A DNA stretch of 64,000 bases. Source: Hyphomicrobiales bacterium (lineage in GTDB: Bacteria; Pseudomonadota; Alphaproteobacteria; Rhizobiales; Rhizobiaceae). Every line of letters starts with the position of its first letter. Position 1 is the first letter of the stretch. This document shows, one piece after another, positions 44,569-53,291 of the stretch. A model generated the notes under the pieces. The model was not told where the DNA came from. It saw only the letters and a list, made by a program, of their open reading frames with translations, and did not search any database. Location: NCBI GenBank assembly GCA_900466475.1, contig UBMI01000009.1, forward strand, positions 426,480-490,479, written 5' to 3'. The position numbers and the translations under genes are program-made.

Positions 44569-45780
44569 TCAGGCTTTCTTCCGCTTCAACCGCTCCTTGA
44601 TCGCATCCGGGATATCGCGGAAGCCGCGCCCCGGCTCGATGCCTTCGCGCATGACGATATTGCGCAAGGGCGGGATGGCCGACAGGACATGCAGCCCTGC
44701 GGCGCGCAGCACCTGCACCGGCAGGAAATCGGAAAGAAGCGAACGATTGAGGAGATCGACGCTTGCGGTGCGCGTCATGATGTCGGCACGACGCTTGCGG
44801 TCGAAGCTGCTGCCGGTATCGGCGGCGACAGGCAATTCCGCGCGGGCAGAGAGGAGATCGCTCAGCGCCATGATATCACGAAGGCTGAGATTGAGGCCCT
44901 GCGCGCCGATTGGCGGGAAGACATGCGCTGCCTCGCCGACCAGTGCTACGCGGCCCTTGCCGAAATGATGCGCCATCATACCCGACAGAGGCCAGATCTG
45001 CGCACCTTCCTCGACAGTGACCTTGCCGAGTATGGATTGCATGCGCTCCTCCACGACATTGCCCAGCTCGGCCAGCGACAGCTCGATGCGGGCGGCGGCA
45101 TCGGAGGGGTTCTGCACCCAGACGAGGCTGGAGCGATTGCCCGGCAGCGGCACCTGCGTGAAAGGGCCGTGCTCGGTGTGGAATTCCGTGGAGATATTCT
45201 GGTGCGGCAGTGTATGGGAGAAATTCAGCACCATGGCCGATTGCGGATAGGACCAGGTGCGGACGTCGATGCCGACCGTTTCCCTGAGCTTCGACTTGCG
45301 GCCATCGGCGCCGACGGCGAAGTCGGCGACGATCTCTTCGCCGTCCGCGAGCGTGACCGTCACGGCTTCAGGAGCAACGCCGATCGTCTCGGCCATGCCG
45401 GTGAAACGGGTAATGTTGCCCTCCGCCGCAATCGCGGTTTCGAGCACATCCATCAGCGCCTTGTTCGGGAAGTTGTAGCCAAAGGCATCGAGCCCTACTT
45501 CGGCAGAGCGGAACGTCGTGGTCGGAGCACGCAGCAGGCGGTTTGTGCCGTCAATTATGCGCATGCTGGTAAGAGGTGCGGCTGCCGGACGAAGCTTCTC
45601 CCAGAGTGTCAGCCGATCCAGGAAGCGAATCGACTGGTCCATCAGTGCCGTGGTACGGCGGTCCTCCTTGGCAGCGGGAGGGGCGACCAGCGCCACATTG
45701 CGACCACCGCGCGCCAAGGCGACTGCGGCGATCATGCCGGCGAGACCGCCGCCGATCACCGCCACTTCGAATTTGCTCAT
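44569..45780 (-). CDS. UbiH/UbiF/VisC-family FAD-dependent hydroxylase (ubiquinone biosynthesis)
   Basis: A 403-residue flavoprotein monooxygenase. The FAD-binding Rossmann motif GGGLAGMIAAVALARGG (residues 10-26) opens the protein. The mid-protein motif DFAVGADGRKSKLRE is the DG box, and RVALVGEAAHVFPPIGAQGLN is the C-terminal FAD motif of the UbiH/COQ6 family. These enzymes hydroxylate the ubiquinone ring; alphaproteobacteria use varying sets (UbiH, UbiF, UbiL and others), so the ring position cannot be read from sequence. The ATG has GGAACG upstream. It is monocistronic or weakly linked to the DUF934 gene 41 bases upstream. Confidence 0.88.
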   Translation of the reverse strand: MSKFEVAVIGGGLAGMIAAVALARGGRNVALVAPPAAKEDRRTTALMDQSIRFLDRLTLWEKLRPAAAPLTSMRIIDGTNRLLRAPTTTFRSAEVGLDAFGYNFPNKALMDVLETAIAAEGNITRFTGMAETIGVAPEAVTVTLADGEEIVADFAVGADGRKSKLRETVGIDVRTWSYPQSAMVLNFSHTLPHQNISTEFHTEHGPFTQVPLPGNRSSLVWVQNPSDAAARIELSLAELGNVVEERMQSILGKVTVEEGAQIWPLSGMMAHHFGKGRVALVGEAAHVFPPIGAQGLNLSLRDIMALSDLLSARAELPVAADTGSSFDRKRRADIMTRTASVDLLNRSLLSDFLPVQVLRAAGLHVLSAIPPLRNIVMREGIEPGRGFRDIPDAIKERLKRKKA

Positions 45781-45821
45781 GCTATCGTTCCGTCATCAAG
45801 AAGATGGCAGAACCGGCAGCC

Positions 45822-46334
45822 TCAGGCGGCCGGCTTTGCCTGACGGCGCCAACTATAGCCCTTGCCGGCTTCGGCGTCACGCACCGCCGGCTGATAATGA
45901 TGCGGAATGGACGGCAGGCGCTTTTCCGACAGGCGGCGGATCGCCGTCTCGTTGGTGACCGCGAAACTGTCGATGCCGACGCGCAGCATCAGCGGCACCT
46001 GGTCGATCAGCACATCGCCGACCGCACGCAGCTCGTTGGTGTAACCTAGGCGCTGGCGAAGAAGCGACGCATGGCTGAAAGCGCGGCCGTCGTTGAAGGC
46101 CGGAAATGCCACAGCCACGATCTCCAGGCGATACAGATAAGGTTCAAGTTTCAGCACGTCGTCAGCCGGCTTGATAACCACGCCGAGGCCAACATCGTTA
46201 CTCTCATCCGCCTTGGCGATCAGCTCGTCGAGCGTCAGCAGCGGCTTCTGGTCGCCGGATGCCTTGACCTCGTCGGTTTCGATCACCCACGGGTCGTTCT
46301 CGACAAAACCGCTCTCTCTCCAGATCTTCGTCAT
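45822..46334 (-). CDS. DUF934 protein of the sulfite-reduction operon
   Basis: A 170-residue cytosolic protein matching DUF934, which is regularly linked to cysI/sulfite reductase genes in proteobacteria. Recognisable segments are GVVIKPADDVLKLEPYLYRL and FPAFNDGRAFSHASLLRQRL, with VGDVLIDQVPLMLRVGIDSF. The start is the second of two adjacent ATGs at 46334 (MTKIWRESGFV), because GGAGG is 5 bases away from it but only 2 from the first. The long upstream frame is antisense to cysI. It lies 10 bases after cysI and so belongs to the operon. Its function is unknown; it may be an accessory or electron-delivery factor for sulfite reduction (inference). Confidence 0.85.
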   Translation of the reverse strand: MTKIWRESGFVENDPWVIETDEVKASGDQKPLLTLDELIAKADESNDVGLGVVIKPADDVLKLEPYLYRLEIVAVAFPAFNDGRAFSHASLLRQRLGYTNELRAVGDVLIDQVPLMLRVGIDSFAVTNETAIRRLSEKRLPSIPHHYQPAVRDAEAGKGYSWRRQAKPAA

Positions 46335-46344
46335 CATCCCCTCC

Positions 46345-48015
46345 TTATGCCGCTTCCTGAGCCGAACCGTAGAGCGCATCCTTGAAAGGCTGCGGACCGA
46401 CGCGGCGATAGGCCGCGAGGAAGATTTCCGAAGGATCGAGGCGCAGGCCGAGATAGGTGTCGACGATCGTCTCGATGGCATCCGTCACCTTGTCCGGCTC
46501 GAAGCCGCGGCCGATGATTTCGCCGATCGAGGTATGCTCGTCGCCCGAACCGCCAAGCGTGATCTGGTAGAGTTCAGCGCCCTTCTTTTCAACACCCAGA
46601 AGACCGATATGGCCGACATGGTGGTGGCCGCAGGCGTTGATGCAGCCGGAGATCTTGATCTTCAGCTCACCGATCTCGGCCTGGCGGGCTGGATCGCCGA
46701 AGCGGCGGGAAATTTCCTGCGCAACCGGAATGGAGCGCGCATTGGCAAGTGCGCAATAGTCCAGCCCCGGACAGGCAATGATATCGGTGATCAGGCCGGC
46801 ATTGGCTTCGGCGAGATCAATCGCAACGAGGCCACGATAGACGGCTTCGAGATCAGCGAGCGCCACATGTGGCAGGATGAGGTTCTGCTCATGGCTGACG
46901 CGGATTTCGTCGAAGGCATATTCCTCGGCGATATCGGCAATGGCATCCATCTGCGAGTCGGAGGCGTCGCCCGGGATTCCGCCGATCGGCTTCAACGAGA
47001 TCGTCACCATGCCGTAATCGGGGTTCTTGTGCTGCTGGACATTCTGCTGCACCCAGCGGGCAAAAGCCGGATCGGCCTTCTTCCAGCGGGCAAGGTTTTC
47101 CCAGCCCTCGGCACGCTGCGGCAGGGCCGGCGGTGCGAAATAGGCAGTGATCGCTTGAACGTCGCTTTCCGGCAGCTTCAGCTCGCTATCCTTCAGCTGG
47201 GCGAATTCAACCTCGACCTGACGGGCGAGTTCTTCGGCGCCGGTCTCATGGACAAGGATCTTGATTCGGGCCTTGTACTTGTTGTCGCGGCGACCATGCA
47301 GGTTATACACGCGCATGACGGCGGTGGTGTAGGACAGCAGGTCCTCTTCCGGCAGGAAATCGCGGATCAGCTTGGCGACCATCGGCGTGCGGCCTTGCCC
47401 GCCACCGACATAGACGGCGAAGCCGATCTCGCCCTTGTCGTTCTTCTTCAGATGCAGACCGATATCGTGCACCTGGATGGCAGCGCGGTCGCGCTCGGCG
47501 CCTGTTACCGCAATCTTGAACTTGCGCGGCAGGAAGGAGAATTCCGGATGGACTGATGACCACTGGCGCAGGATTTCGGCATAGGGGCGCGGATCGGCGA
47601 CTTCATCGGCGGCGGCACCGGCGAAGTGGTCGGCCGTCACATTGCGGATGCAGTTGCCCGACGTCTGCATGGCGTGCATCTCGACCGTTGCGAGCTCGGC
47701 AAGAACGTCCGGCATGTCCGACAGCTTCGGCCAGTTGAACTGCAGGTTCTGGCGCGTGGTGAAATGGCCGTAGCCGCGGTCATAGGTGCGGGCGATATGT
47801 GCGAGCATGCGCATCTGGCGCGAGCTCAGCGTGCCGTAGGGAATGGCAATACGCAGCATGTAGGCGTGAAGCTGCAGGTAAACGCCGTTCATCAGGCGCA
47901 GCGGCTTGAATGCGTCCTCGGCCAGTTCGCCGGAAAGGCGGCGCTGGACCTGATCGCGAAACTGCTCGACGCGCTCGGCGACAAAGGCGTGGTCAAATTC
48001 GTCGTAACGGTACAT
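46345..48015 (-). CDS. cysI: sulfite reductase hemoprotein (nitrite/sulfite reductase family)
   Basis: A 556-residue siroheme/4Fe-4S enzyme that reduces sulfite to sulfide. The two duplicated halves are visible, with the binding loops TSGNCIRNVTADHFAG (around 118-133) in the first and the cluster cysteines C415, C421, C458 and C462 in the second (CPGLDYCALANA and GCINACGHHHVGH). Nitrite reductases share this fold, but linkage to cysG and DUF934/DUF2849 points to assimilatory sulfite reduction. No CysJ flavoprotein is adjacent, so electrons may come from ferredoxin, for example via the reductase at 25 kb (inference). GAGGAAG precedes the ATG. Confidence 0.92.
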   Translation of the reverse strand: MYRYDEFDHAFVAERVEQFRDQVQRRLSGELAEDAFKPLRLMNGVYLQLHAYMLRIAIPYGTLSSRQMRMLAHIARTYDRGYGHFTTRQNLQFNWPKLSDMPDVLAELATVEMHAMQTSGNCIRNVTADHFAGAAADEVADPRPYAEILRQWSSVHPEFSFLPRKFKIAVTGAERDRAAIQVHDIGLHLKKNDKGEIGFAVYVGGGQGRTPMVAKLIRDFLPEEDLLSYTTAVMRVYNLHGRRDNKYKARIKILVHETGAEELARQVEVEFAQLKDSELKLPESDVQAITAYFAPPALPQRAEGWENLARWKKADPAFARWVQQNVQQHKNPDYGMVTISLKPIGGIPGDASDSQMDAIADIAEEYAFDEIRVSHEQNLILPHVALADLEAVYRGLVAIDLAEANAGLITDIIACPGLDYCALANARSIPVAQEISRRFGDPARQAEIGELKIKISGCINACGHHHVGHIGLLGVEKKGAELYQITLGGSGDEHTSIGEIIGRGFEPDKVTDAIETIVDTYLGLRLDPSEIFLAAYRRVGPQPFKDALYGSAQEAA

Positions 48016-48023
48016 CGTCTTCC

Positions 48024-48338
48024 TCAGACTGCAATGAATTCGGGATCGGCCGGCTTGTAGCCGGGCGCATATTCCATGGTCGGGCCCTGGGCGCGGATAC
48101 GCTCGCGCAGGCGCAGCGGCCAGAGCTGGCCGTTGGTCTCCTGGACGTCGACGACGGCAACGTCGACGACCTTGTTGTCGGCGTAGGATTTCTTGCCGAT
48201 CTCCTCAAGGGCAGCGACGGCTTCGGCATGGCGGGCAACGAGTGCCTCCTGCAACGAGGTCACCCACTCGCCGTTGGCGTTCAGCCAGACGGCGATGCCA
48301 TCGCCCAGGCGGTTGGCGGTCAGAACCTTGTCTACCAT
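48024..48338 (-). CDS. DUF2849 protein between cysG and cysI
   Basis: A 104-residue soluble protein of the DUF2849 type, starting MVDKVLTANRLGDGIAVWL and ending MEYAPGYKPADPEFIAV. The ATG at 48338 has AAGGAGCTGAC upstream and begins 1 base after the cysG stop; the longer open frame lies inside cysG. It has no cysteine cluster, membrane segment or signal peptide. It sits 8 bases before cysI, so it is co-expressed with siroheme synthase and sulfite reductase. Function unknown; a role in siroheme handling or enzyme assembly is inference from position only. Confidence 0.87.
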   Translation of the reverse strand: MVDKVLTANRLGDGIAVWLNANGEWVTSLQEALVARHAEAVAALEEIGKKSYADNKVVDVAVVDVQETNGQLWPLRLRERIRAQGPTMEYAPGYKPADPEFIAV

Positions 48339-48339
48339 G

Positions 48340-49776
48340 TCAGCTCCTTGCAAGTTCATCGAACCGGGCGCGTTCACGTACCAGAGGTTCGGACAGTTCG
48401 AAATTGGCGCCTGCGACAGCATCGCCGATAATGACCATGACCGGGCCAGTCAATTCGTCACGATGCTGCAGGTCGGGAAGATCGCGCAAAATGCCATGAA
48501 GCAGCCGGCGATCGGCACGGCTGGCATTCTCGATGACGGCAACCGTGGTTTCGGCGGGAATGCCTGCCTGCATCAGCTTCTCGGCAACGGAAGCTGCAAC
48601 CGTGCGGCCCATATAGACGGCGATTGTGGCGCCCGATACGGCGAGGCTTGCCCAGTCCGGGAGCACGTCACCCGTCAGATCATGTCCGGTCGTGAAAACC
48701 AGCGAAGAGGCGACGCCGCGAAGCGTCAATGGCAGCTCGAAATCAGCGGCAGCGGCAAATGCCGAGGTGATGCCAGGCACGATCTCATAGGAGATGCCGG
48801 CGGCACGCAGGGCGGCCATCTCTTCGCCTGCCCGGCCATAGACTAGCGGATCGCCGCTCTTGAGGCGTACGACGCGTTTGCCCTGGCGACCGAGATCGAC
48901 CAAGAGGTCGTTGATCTCTTCCTGAGACTTCGAATGGCACCCCTTGCGCTTGCCGACCGAAAGACGTTCCGCATCACGGCGACACATATCGACGATCGCC
49001 TGCGGTACGAGCGCGTCATAGACGATGACATCGGCTTCCATCATCACGCGCTGCGCACGCAAGGTCAGGAGATCCTCGGCGCCCGGACCGGCGCCGACGA
49101 GCCAGACATGACCTTCGACGCGATCCAGCGAACGCAGCAGACCGTTGGCGGCGCGGCGAGCTTGCGGGATGTTGCCGTTGGCGACGGCATCGGCGACAGG
49201 GCCGGAGAAGAAGCGACGCCAAAAGATGCGACGGGAAACGCCACGTGGAACGAGATGCTCAACCGTCTTGCGATAGTTCGTCGCCAGAGCCGCCAGACGC
49301 CCGAGCGAGGGCGACAGGAGCTGATCGATCTGGGCGCGGATCATCTGGGCGAGCACCGGCCCTGCCCCTTCCGTGCCGATCGCGACGGCAACGGGCGCGC
49401 GATTGACGAGAGCGGGGGTGAAGAAATCACAATAATCCGGCTGGTCGACGGCATTGGCCGGGATCTTGGCCGCGCGGGCCGCATCGACGATACGGCGATC
49501 CTGTTCCGCGTCGCCGGTTGCCGCAAACACCAGAGCAGCACCATCGACCTGGTCAGACGTAAAAGCTTCGCGGACGGTATCGATGCGGTTGGCAATCAGA
49601 AAAGCGTGGAAATCGGCTTCAGGGCGATCAGTATGCGCAACAATGCGCGCCTGCGTATTCAACAGCAGGCGAACCTTGGCGAATGCTTCGTCGCCATTGC
49701 CGAAAACGGCGGCGATCCGGCCTTCCACGCGAAAGAAGGCGGGAAATACCGAAAGCTGTTCAGTCCTGGGAGGCAT
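48340..49776 (-). CDS. cysG: siroheme synthase (multifunctional CysG)
   Basis: A 478-residue fusion of precorrin-2 dehydrogenase/ferrochelatase (N-terminal CysG-B, residues about 1-200) and uroporphyrinogen-III C-methyltransferase (CysG-A, about 225-465). The NAD-binding loop appears as AAVFGNGDEAFAKVRLLL. The methyltransferase has VWLVGAGPGAEDLLTLRAQR, SVGKRKGCHSKSQEEIN and the LKSGDPLVYGRAGEEM motif. I start at 49776 (MPPRTEQLSVFPAFF); upstream frame residues lie in the intergenic region. It makes the siroheme cofactor needed by the CysI encoded two genes downstream. First gene of the operon. Confidence 0.94.
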   Translation of the reverse strand: MPPRTEQLSVFPAFFRVEGRIAAVFGNGDEAFAKVRLLLNTQARIVAHTDRPEADFHAFLIANRIDTVREAFTSDQVDGAALVFAATGDAEQDRRIVDAARAAKIPANAVDQPDYCDFFTPALVNRAPVAVAIGTEGAGPVLAQMIRAQIDQLLSPSLGRLAALATNYRKTVEHLVPRGVSRRIFWRRFFSGPVADAVANGNIPQARRAANGLLRSLDRVEGHVWLVGAGPGAEDLLTLRAQRVMMEADVIVYDALVPQAIVDMCRRDAERLSVGKRKGCHSKSQEEINDLLVDLGRQGKRVVRLKSGDPLVYGRAGEEMAALRAAGISYEIVPGITSAFAAAADFELPLTLRGVASSLVFTTGHDLTGDVLPDWASLAVSGATIAVYMGRTVAASVAEKLMQAGIPAETTVAVIENASRADRRLLHGILRDLPDLQHRDELTGPVMVIIGDAVAGANFELSEPLVRERARFDELARS

Positions 49777-50076
49777 TCTCAATCCACTTCGAAGTTGCCC
49801 GAATATGCATTCTCTGGACAAGCGAATGAAGAAACAGAATTCCAAAGGCCGGCCAGTCACGTATTCTTTTACCCGGTTGATCAGTGATTTGAGAAAACTC
49901 ACCCGTGCGGCGCAAAAGCCACATATCCTGAGCGTGTCGATTAGGTTTTTCGCCGCGGACTGCGGGGCTGCACGGGAAGCGACGCCAATAAAGCCTGTGG
50001 CAAAGTCGCCCGCGAAACAGTTGCGCATTCCGCTTCATTCCGATGGACGGTAGGATAACACGAACAGGAGAATTTC
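49777..50076. other. divergent promoter region cysG / deaminase
   Basis: This 300-base gap should contain promoters for both divergent units. A short palindrome TGAG-AAAA-CTCA lies around 49889-49900. Nothing clearly riboswitch-like was seen. AGGAG precedes the deaminase start. Confidence 0.45.
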
Positions 50077-50664
50077 ATGCCGGAAAAGACAATCGCCTCC
50101 CGCCTGCTGCAGGTCATGGAAGAGAATATCCTGCCGATGACGGAACTTGGTGTCGCCACCGGCAACAAGGTCTTCGGGGCAGCTATCCTGCGCAAATCCG
50201 ATCTTTCGCTCATCGTCGCCGAAACCAATAACGAGCTCGAAAACCCGCTCTGGCACGGCGAAGTGCACACGCTGAAGCGCTTCTACGAGCTCAATGACAA
50301 ACCCGCGACGAAAGACCTGATCTTTCTCTCCACTCATGAACCCTGCACCATGTGCATGTCGGCGATCACGTGGGCCGGCTTCGATAATTTCTACTACTTC
50401 TTCAGCCACGAGGATTCGCGCGACAGCTTCGCGATCCCGCATGACCTGAAAATCCTGAAGGAGGTCTTCGGCCTTGAACCCGGCGGCTACCGGCGGCAGA
50501 ACGCCTTCTGGAACAGCTTTGCGATCGCCGATCTCGTCGAGACCGAGGATGAACAGCTGAAAGCCGACCTCAAACGGCAGACCGCACGGATCAAGTCCCG
50601 CTATGACGCCCTTTCCAACACCTATCAGGCCACCAAGAGTGCCAACGACATTCCTCTGAACTGA
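50077..50664 (+). CDS. nucleoside/cytosine deaminase-like protein
   Basis: A 195-residue zinc deaminase of the CMP/dCMP-cytidine deaminase superfamily. The zinc site is visible as HGEVHTL (H and catalytic E around residue 61) and PCTMCMSAI (two Cys near residues 92-95). AGGAG lies 7 bases before the ATG. Superfamily members deaminate guanine, cytosine, adenosine in tRNA or pterins; the spacing H-x-E...PC-x2-C is standard. A long C-terminal helix (residues about 160-190) extends beyond the core. It lies 6 bases upstream of mazG, so the pair may act together in nucleotide hygiene (inference). Confidence 0.85.
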   Translation: MPEKTIASRLLQVMEENILPMTELGVATGNKVFGAAILRKSDLSLIVAETNNELENPLWHGEVHTLKRFYELNDKPATKDLIFLSTHEPCTMCMSAITWAGFDNFYYFFSHEDSRDSFAIPHDLKILKEVFGLEPGGYRRQNAFWNSFAIADLVETEDEQLKADLKRQTARIKSRYDALSNTYQATKSANDIPLN

Positions 50665-50670
50665 GAGACC

Positions 50671-51516
50671 ATGGAACCTTCGAAAGACATTTCGCGCCTG
50701 ATCGAAATCATGGCGGCACTTCGCAATCCCGAGACTGGCTGCCCGTGGGACGTCGAGCAGGATTTCGAGAGCATCAAACCCTATACGCTCGAAGAAGCCT
50801 ATGAAGTTGCCGACGCGATCGAGCGCAAGGACATGGACGACCTCTGTGATGAACTTGGCGACCTGCTGCTGCAGGTGGTCTTTCATGCGCGCATGGCCGA
50901 GGAAGCCGGAGAATTCTCGTTTGGCGATGTGGTGGAAGCCATCACCCGCAAGATGATCCGCCGCCATCCGCATGTGTTTGCCCGTTCGGATGCCGACACG
51001 CCCGACGCCGTGAAGAAGCAGTGGGACGAGATCAAGCAGGCAGAGAAGCGCGAGCGCGCCGAGCGTAGGGCGCGGCGCGGCATGACAGAAGATTTCAAGG
51101 CCGGCTTCCTCGGCTCGGTGCAACGCAGCTTTCCGGCGCTGACAGAAGCGCTGAAGCTACAAGAACGTGCGGCCAAGGTCGGTTTCGATTGGTCGGCGCC
51201 CGAACCGATCCTCGACAAGATCGAGGAGGAAGTCGATGAACTGCGCGTTGCGCTGCGCGACGGCGACAAGTCGAAGGTCAGCGACGAACTCGGCGACCTA
51301 ATCTTCGCTGTCGTCAATATCGGTCGGCATGTGAAGGCCGATCCGGAACAGGCATTGCGCGGAACGAATACGAAGTTCAGGCGCCGATTCAATCACATAG
51401 AGACTGTTCTTGATGCAGAAGGCGAGAGCCTGGAAGCGGCCAGCCTGGAGCGAATGGAAGAGATCTGGCAGGCGGCCAAGGCAATTGAGCGGGCTGTGGT
51501 AGCTCAGGCGGAGTGA
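50671..51516 (+). CDS. mazG: nucleoside triphosphate pyrophosphohydrolase MazG
   Basis: A 281-residue MazG with two tandem all-alpha domains. The first carries CPWDVEQDFESIKPYTLEEA and EExxE-type residues in DDLCDELGDLLLQVVFHA; the second carries KIEEEVDELRVAL and VSDELGDLIFAVVNIGRH. It hydrolyses (d)NTPs to monophosphates plus pyrophosphate, removing aberrant nucleotides. The length fits E. coli MazG (about 263). It starts with ATG 6 bases after the deaminase stop. Converges with hflX. Confidence 0.94.
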   Translation: MEPSKDISRLIEIMAALRNPETGCPWDVEQDFESIKPYTLEEAYEVADAIERKDMDDLCDELGDLLLQVVFHARMAEEAGEFSFGDVVEAITRKMIRRHPHVFARSDADTPDAVKKQWDEIKQAEKRERAERRARRGMTEDFKAGFLGSVQRSFPALTEALKLQERAAKVGFDWSAPEPILDKIEEEVDELRVALRDGDKSKVSDELGDLIFAVVNIGRHVKADPEQALRGTNTKFRRRFNHIETVLDAEGESLEAASLERMEEIWQAAKAIERAVVAQAE

Positions 51517-51534
51517 AACTTCGCCCAAATGGGA

Positions 51535-52860
51535 TTATCGCTCCCAGTCTTCCTTGGCGGGCTTCGCGCCATTGCCGATGCGGCGCTCGAGTTCGGCGGC
51601 CTCCGTCTCGGACAGGCGGAGGTCCAGCGTCACGGAACCGTCCTCGTTGTCCTCGCGGCTGTCGACGACGGCATGGTCGTAGAGCCAGGGCAACAGCGCC
51701 AGCCTGTCGACAGGCAAGGTGACAGTCGTTTCCGTCATGACGCCGGATAGACGGCGGCTGATTTCATCCATAAGCCCGTCCACGCCCTCGCCGCTGATGG
51801 CGGAAACGGCAATGACATTCTTCATGCCGGAGGACTTCTGCACCATGGCGTCATGGGCTTCGGGTTCGAGCCGGTCGATCTTGTTCCAGACCTCGAGAAT
51901 GCGGCGTTCGCCTTCAGCCTCGTCGATACCGAGGTCATTCAGGATGCGCAGCACGTCAGCGCTCTGGGCCTGATTGTCCACGTCGGACATATCGCGCACA
52001 TGGAGGATGAGATCGGCTTCCAGCACCTCTTCCAGCGTGGCGCGGAAGGCGGCGACCAGATGAGTCGGCAGGTCAGAGATGAAGCCGACGGTATCGGACA
52101 GGATGACGGTGCGGCCATGCGGCAACTTCATGCGGCGCAGTGTCGGGTCGAGCGTGGCGAAGAGCATGTCTTCAGCGAGGACCCCTGCTCCGGTAATGCG
52201 GTTGAACAGCGTCGACTTGCCGGCGTTGGTGTAACCGACGAGCGCCACGATCGGATGCGGCACCTTCCTGCGCTTGGCGCGATGAAGCTGGCGCGTGCGG
52301 ACGACCTGTTCCAGCTCGCGTTCGAGCTTGATGATGCGATCCTGCAGCAGACGCCGGTCGGCTTCGATCTGGGTTTCACCCGGACCACCCATGAAGCCGC
52401 CACCGCCACGCTGGCGTTCAAGGTGGGTCCAGCTTCGGACCAGGCGGCCCTTCTGATAGTTCAGATGCGCAAGATCGACCTGCAGTGTGCCTTCCTTGGT
52501 CGAGGCACGGCGGCCGAAGATTTCGAGGATCAGGCCCGTCCGGTCGATGACCTTGGCGTTCCATTCCTTTTCCAGATTCCGCTGCTGCACCGGCGTCAAC
52601 GGGTGATCGACGATCACAAGACCGGAATTGCGCTCGTCCAGTAGGTGTTTGATTTCCTCGATCTTGCCCGTTCCGAGAAGCGTAGCCGGGCGTGGATCGT
52701 TGACCGGCACGATCGAGCCATTGACGACGTCGAGATCGATTGCCTGCGCCAGGCCGGTCGCTTCGTCGAGACGGCTTTCCGGCGTGCGGGTCGATGCCGA
52801 TTCGCTCTGCCCGCCGCGCGAGCGCGATTTCAGCACCGGCACGACGACGGTCGCGCGCAT
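51535..52860 (-). CDS. hflX: GTPase HflX
   Basis: A 441-residue ribosome-associated GTPase that splits stalled ribosomes. The N-terminal HflX domain (residues about 35-160) has LLGTGKIEEIKHLLDE and QRGGGGFMGGPGETQIEADR. A helical linker follows, then the G domain with G1 GYTNAGKSTLFN (209-220), G3 DTVGFISDLP and G4 NKID. AGGG lies a few bases upstream of the ATG. The in-frame sequence between the hfq stop and this ATG is open but has no ATG, GTG or TTG. The hfq-hflX order is conserved widely. Confidence 0.95.
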   Translation of the reverse strand: MRATVVVPVLKSRSRGGQSESASTRTPESRLDEATGLAQAIDLDVVNGSIVPVNDPRPATLLGTGKIEEIKHLLDERNSGLVIVDHPLTPVQQRNLEKEWNAKVIDRTGLILEIFGRRASTKEGTLQVDLAHLNYQKGRLVRSWTHLERQRGGGGFMGGPGETQIEADRRLLQDRIIKLERELEQVVRTRQLHRAKRRKVPHPIVALVGYTNAGKSTLFNRITGAGVLAEDMLFATLDPTLRRMKLPHGRTVILSDTVGFISDLPTHLVAAFRATLEEVLEADLILHVRDMSDVDNQAQSADVLRILNDLGIDEAEGERRILEVWNKIDRLEPEAHDAMVQKSSGMKNVIAVSAISGEGVDGLMDEISRRLSGVMTETTVTLPVDRLALLPWLYDHAVVDSREDNEDGSVTLDLRLSETEAAELERRIGNGAKPAKEDWER

Positions 52861-52938
52861 ATCATCCCTGTGCTTGGCAGCTTCAGGGATAATGGAATCG
52901 TTCTTTGTATCGCGTGTCGAAATGACGGCCGGCCTTGG

Positions 52939-53181
52939 TTAGGACGCTGCTTCTTCGCTCTCGAACATCTGCATTGGCTGACCAGGCATGATTGTCGAGA
53001 TCGCGTGCTTATACACGAGCTGCGAATGTCCGTCACGACGGAGAAGAACACAGAAATTGTCGAAAGACGTGACAACGCCTGTGAGTTTTACGCCGTTAAT
53101 CAGAAAGATTGTCAGGGAAATCTTTTGCTTGCGTACAGTATTGAGAAATAAGTCCTGCAGATTCTGAGAACGTTCCGCCAT
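52939..53181 (-). CDS. hfq: RNA chaperone Hfq
   Basis: An 80-residue Sm-like protein that forms hexamers and pairs small RNAs with mRNAs. The ATG at 53181 ([20 protein letters not shown]) is the standard start; the frame upstream is non-coding. The Sm1 motif [21 protein letters not shown] is recognisable as [20 protein letters not shown], and Sm2 has [12 protein letters not shown]. The short C-terminal tail ([10 protein letters not shown]) is typical of alphaproteobacteria. It lies 78 bases upstream of hflX in the same direction. In rhizobia Hfq also affects nitrogen-fixation and metabolic genes (family knowledge). Confidence 0.97.
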
Positions 53182-53291
53182 CGCGCCGCTTCTTTCTTTA
53201 TTGCCGGCCTGATCAAGCCGGTAGAATATCAATCAACCTCTCCAGCAAGGCAGGTGGCACCCTCATTCCTCCTGTCCAGCAAATCTTGGTA

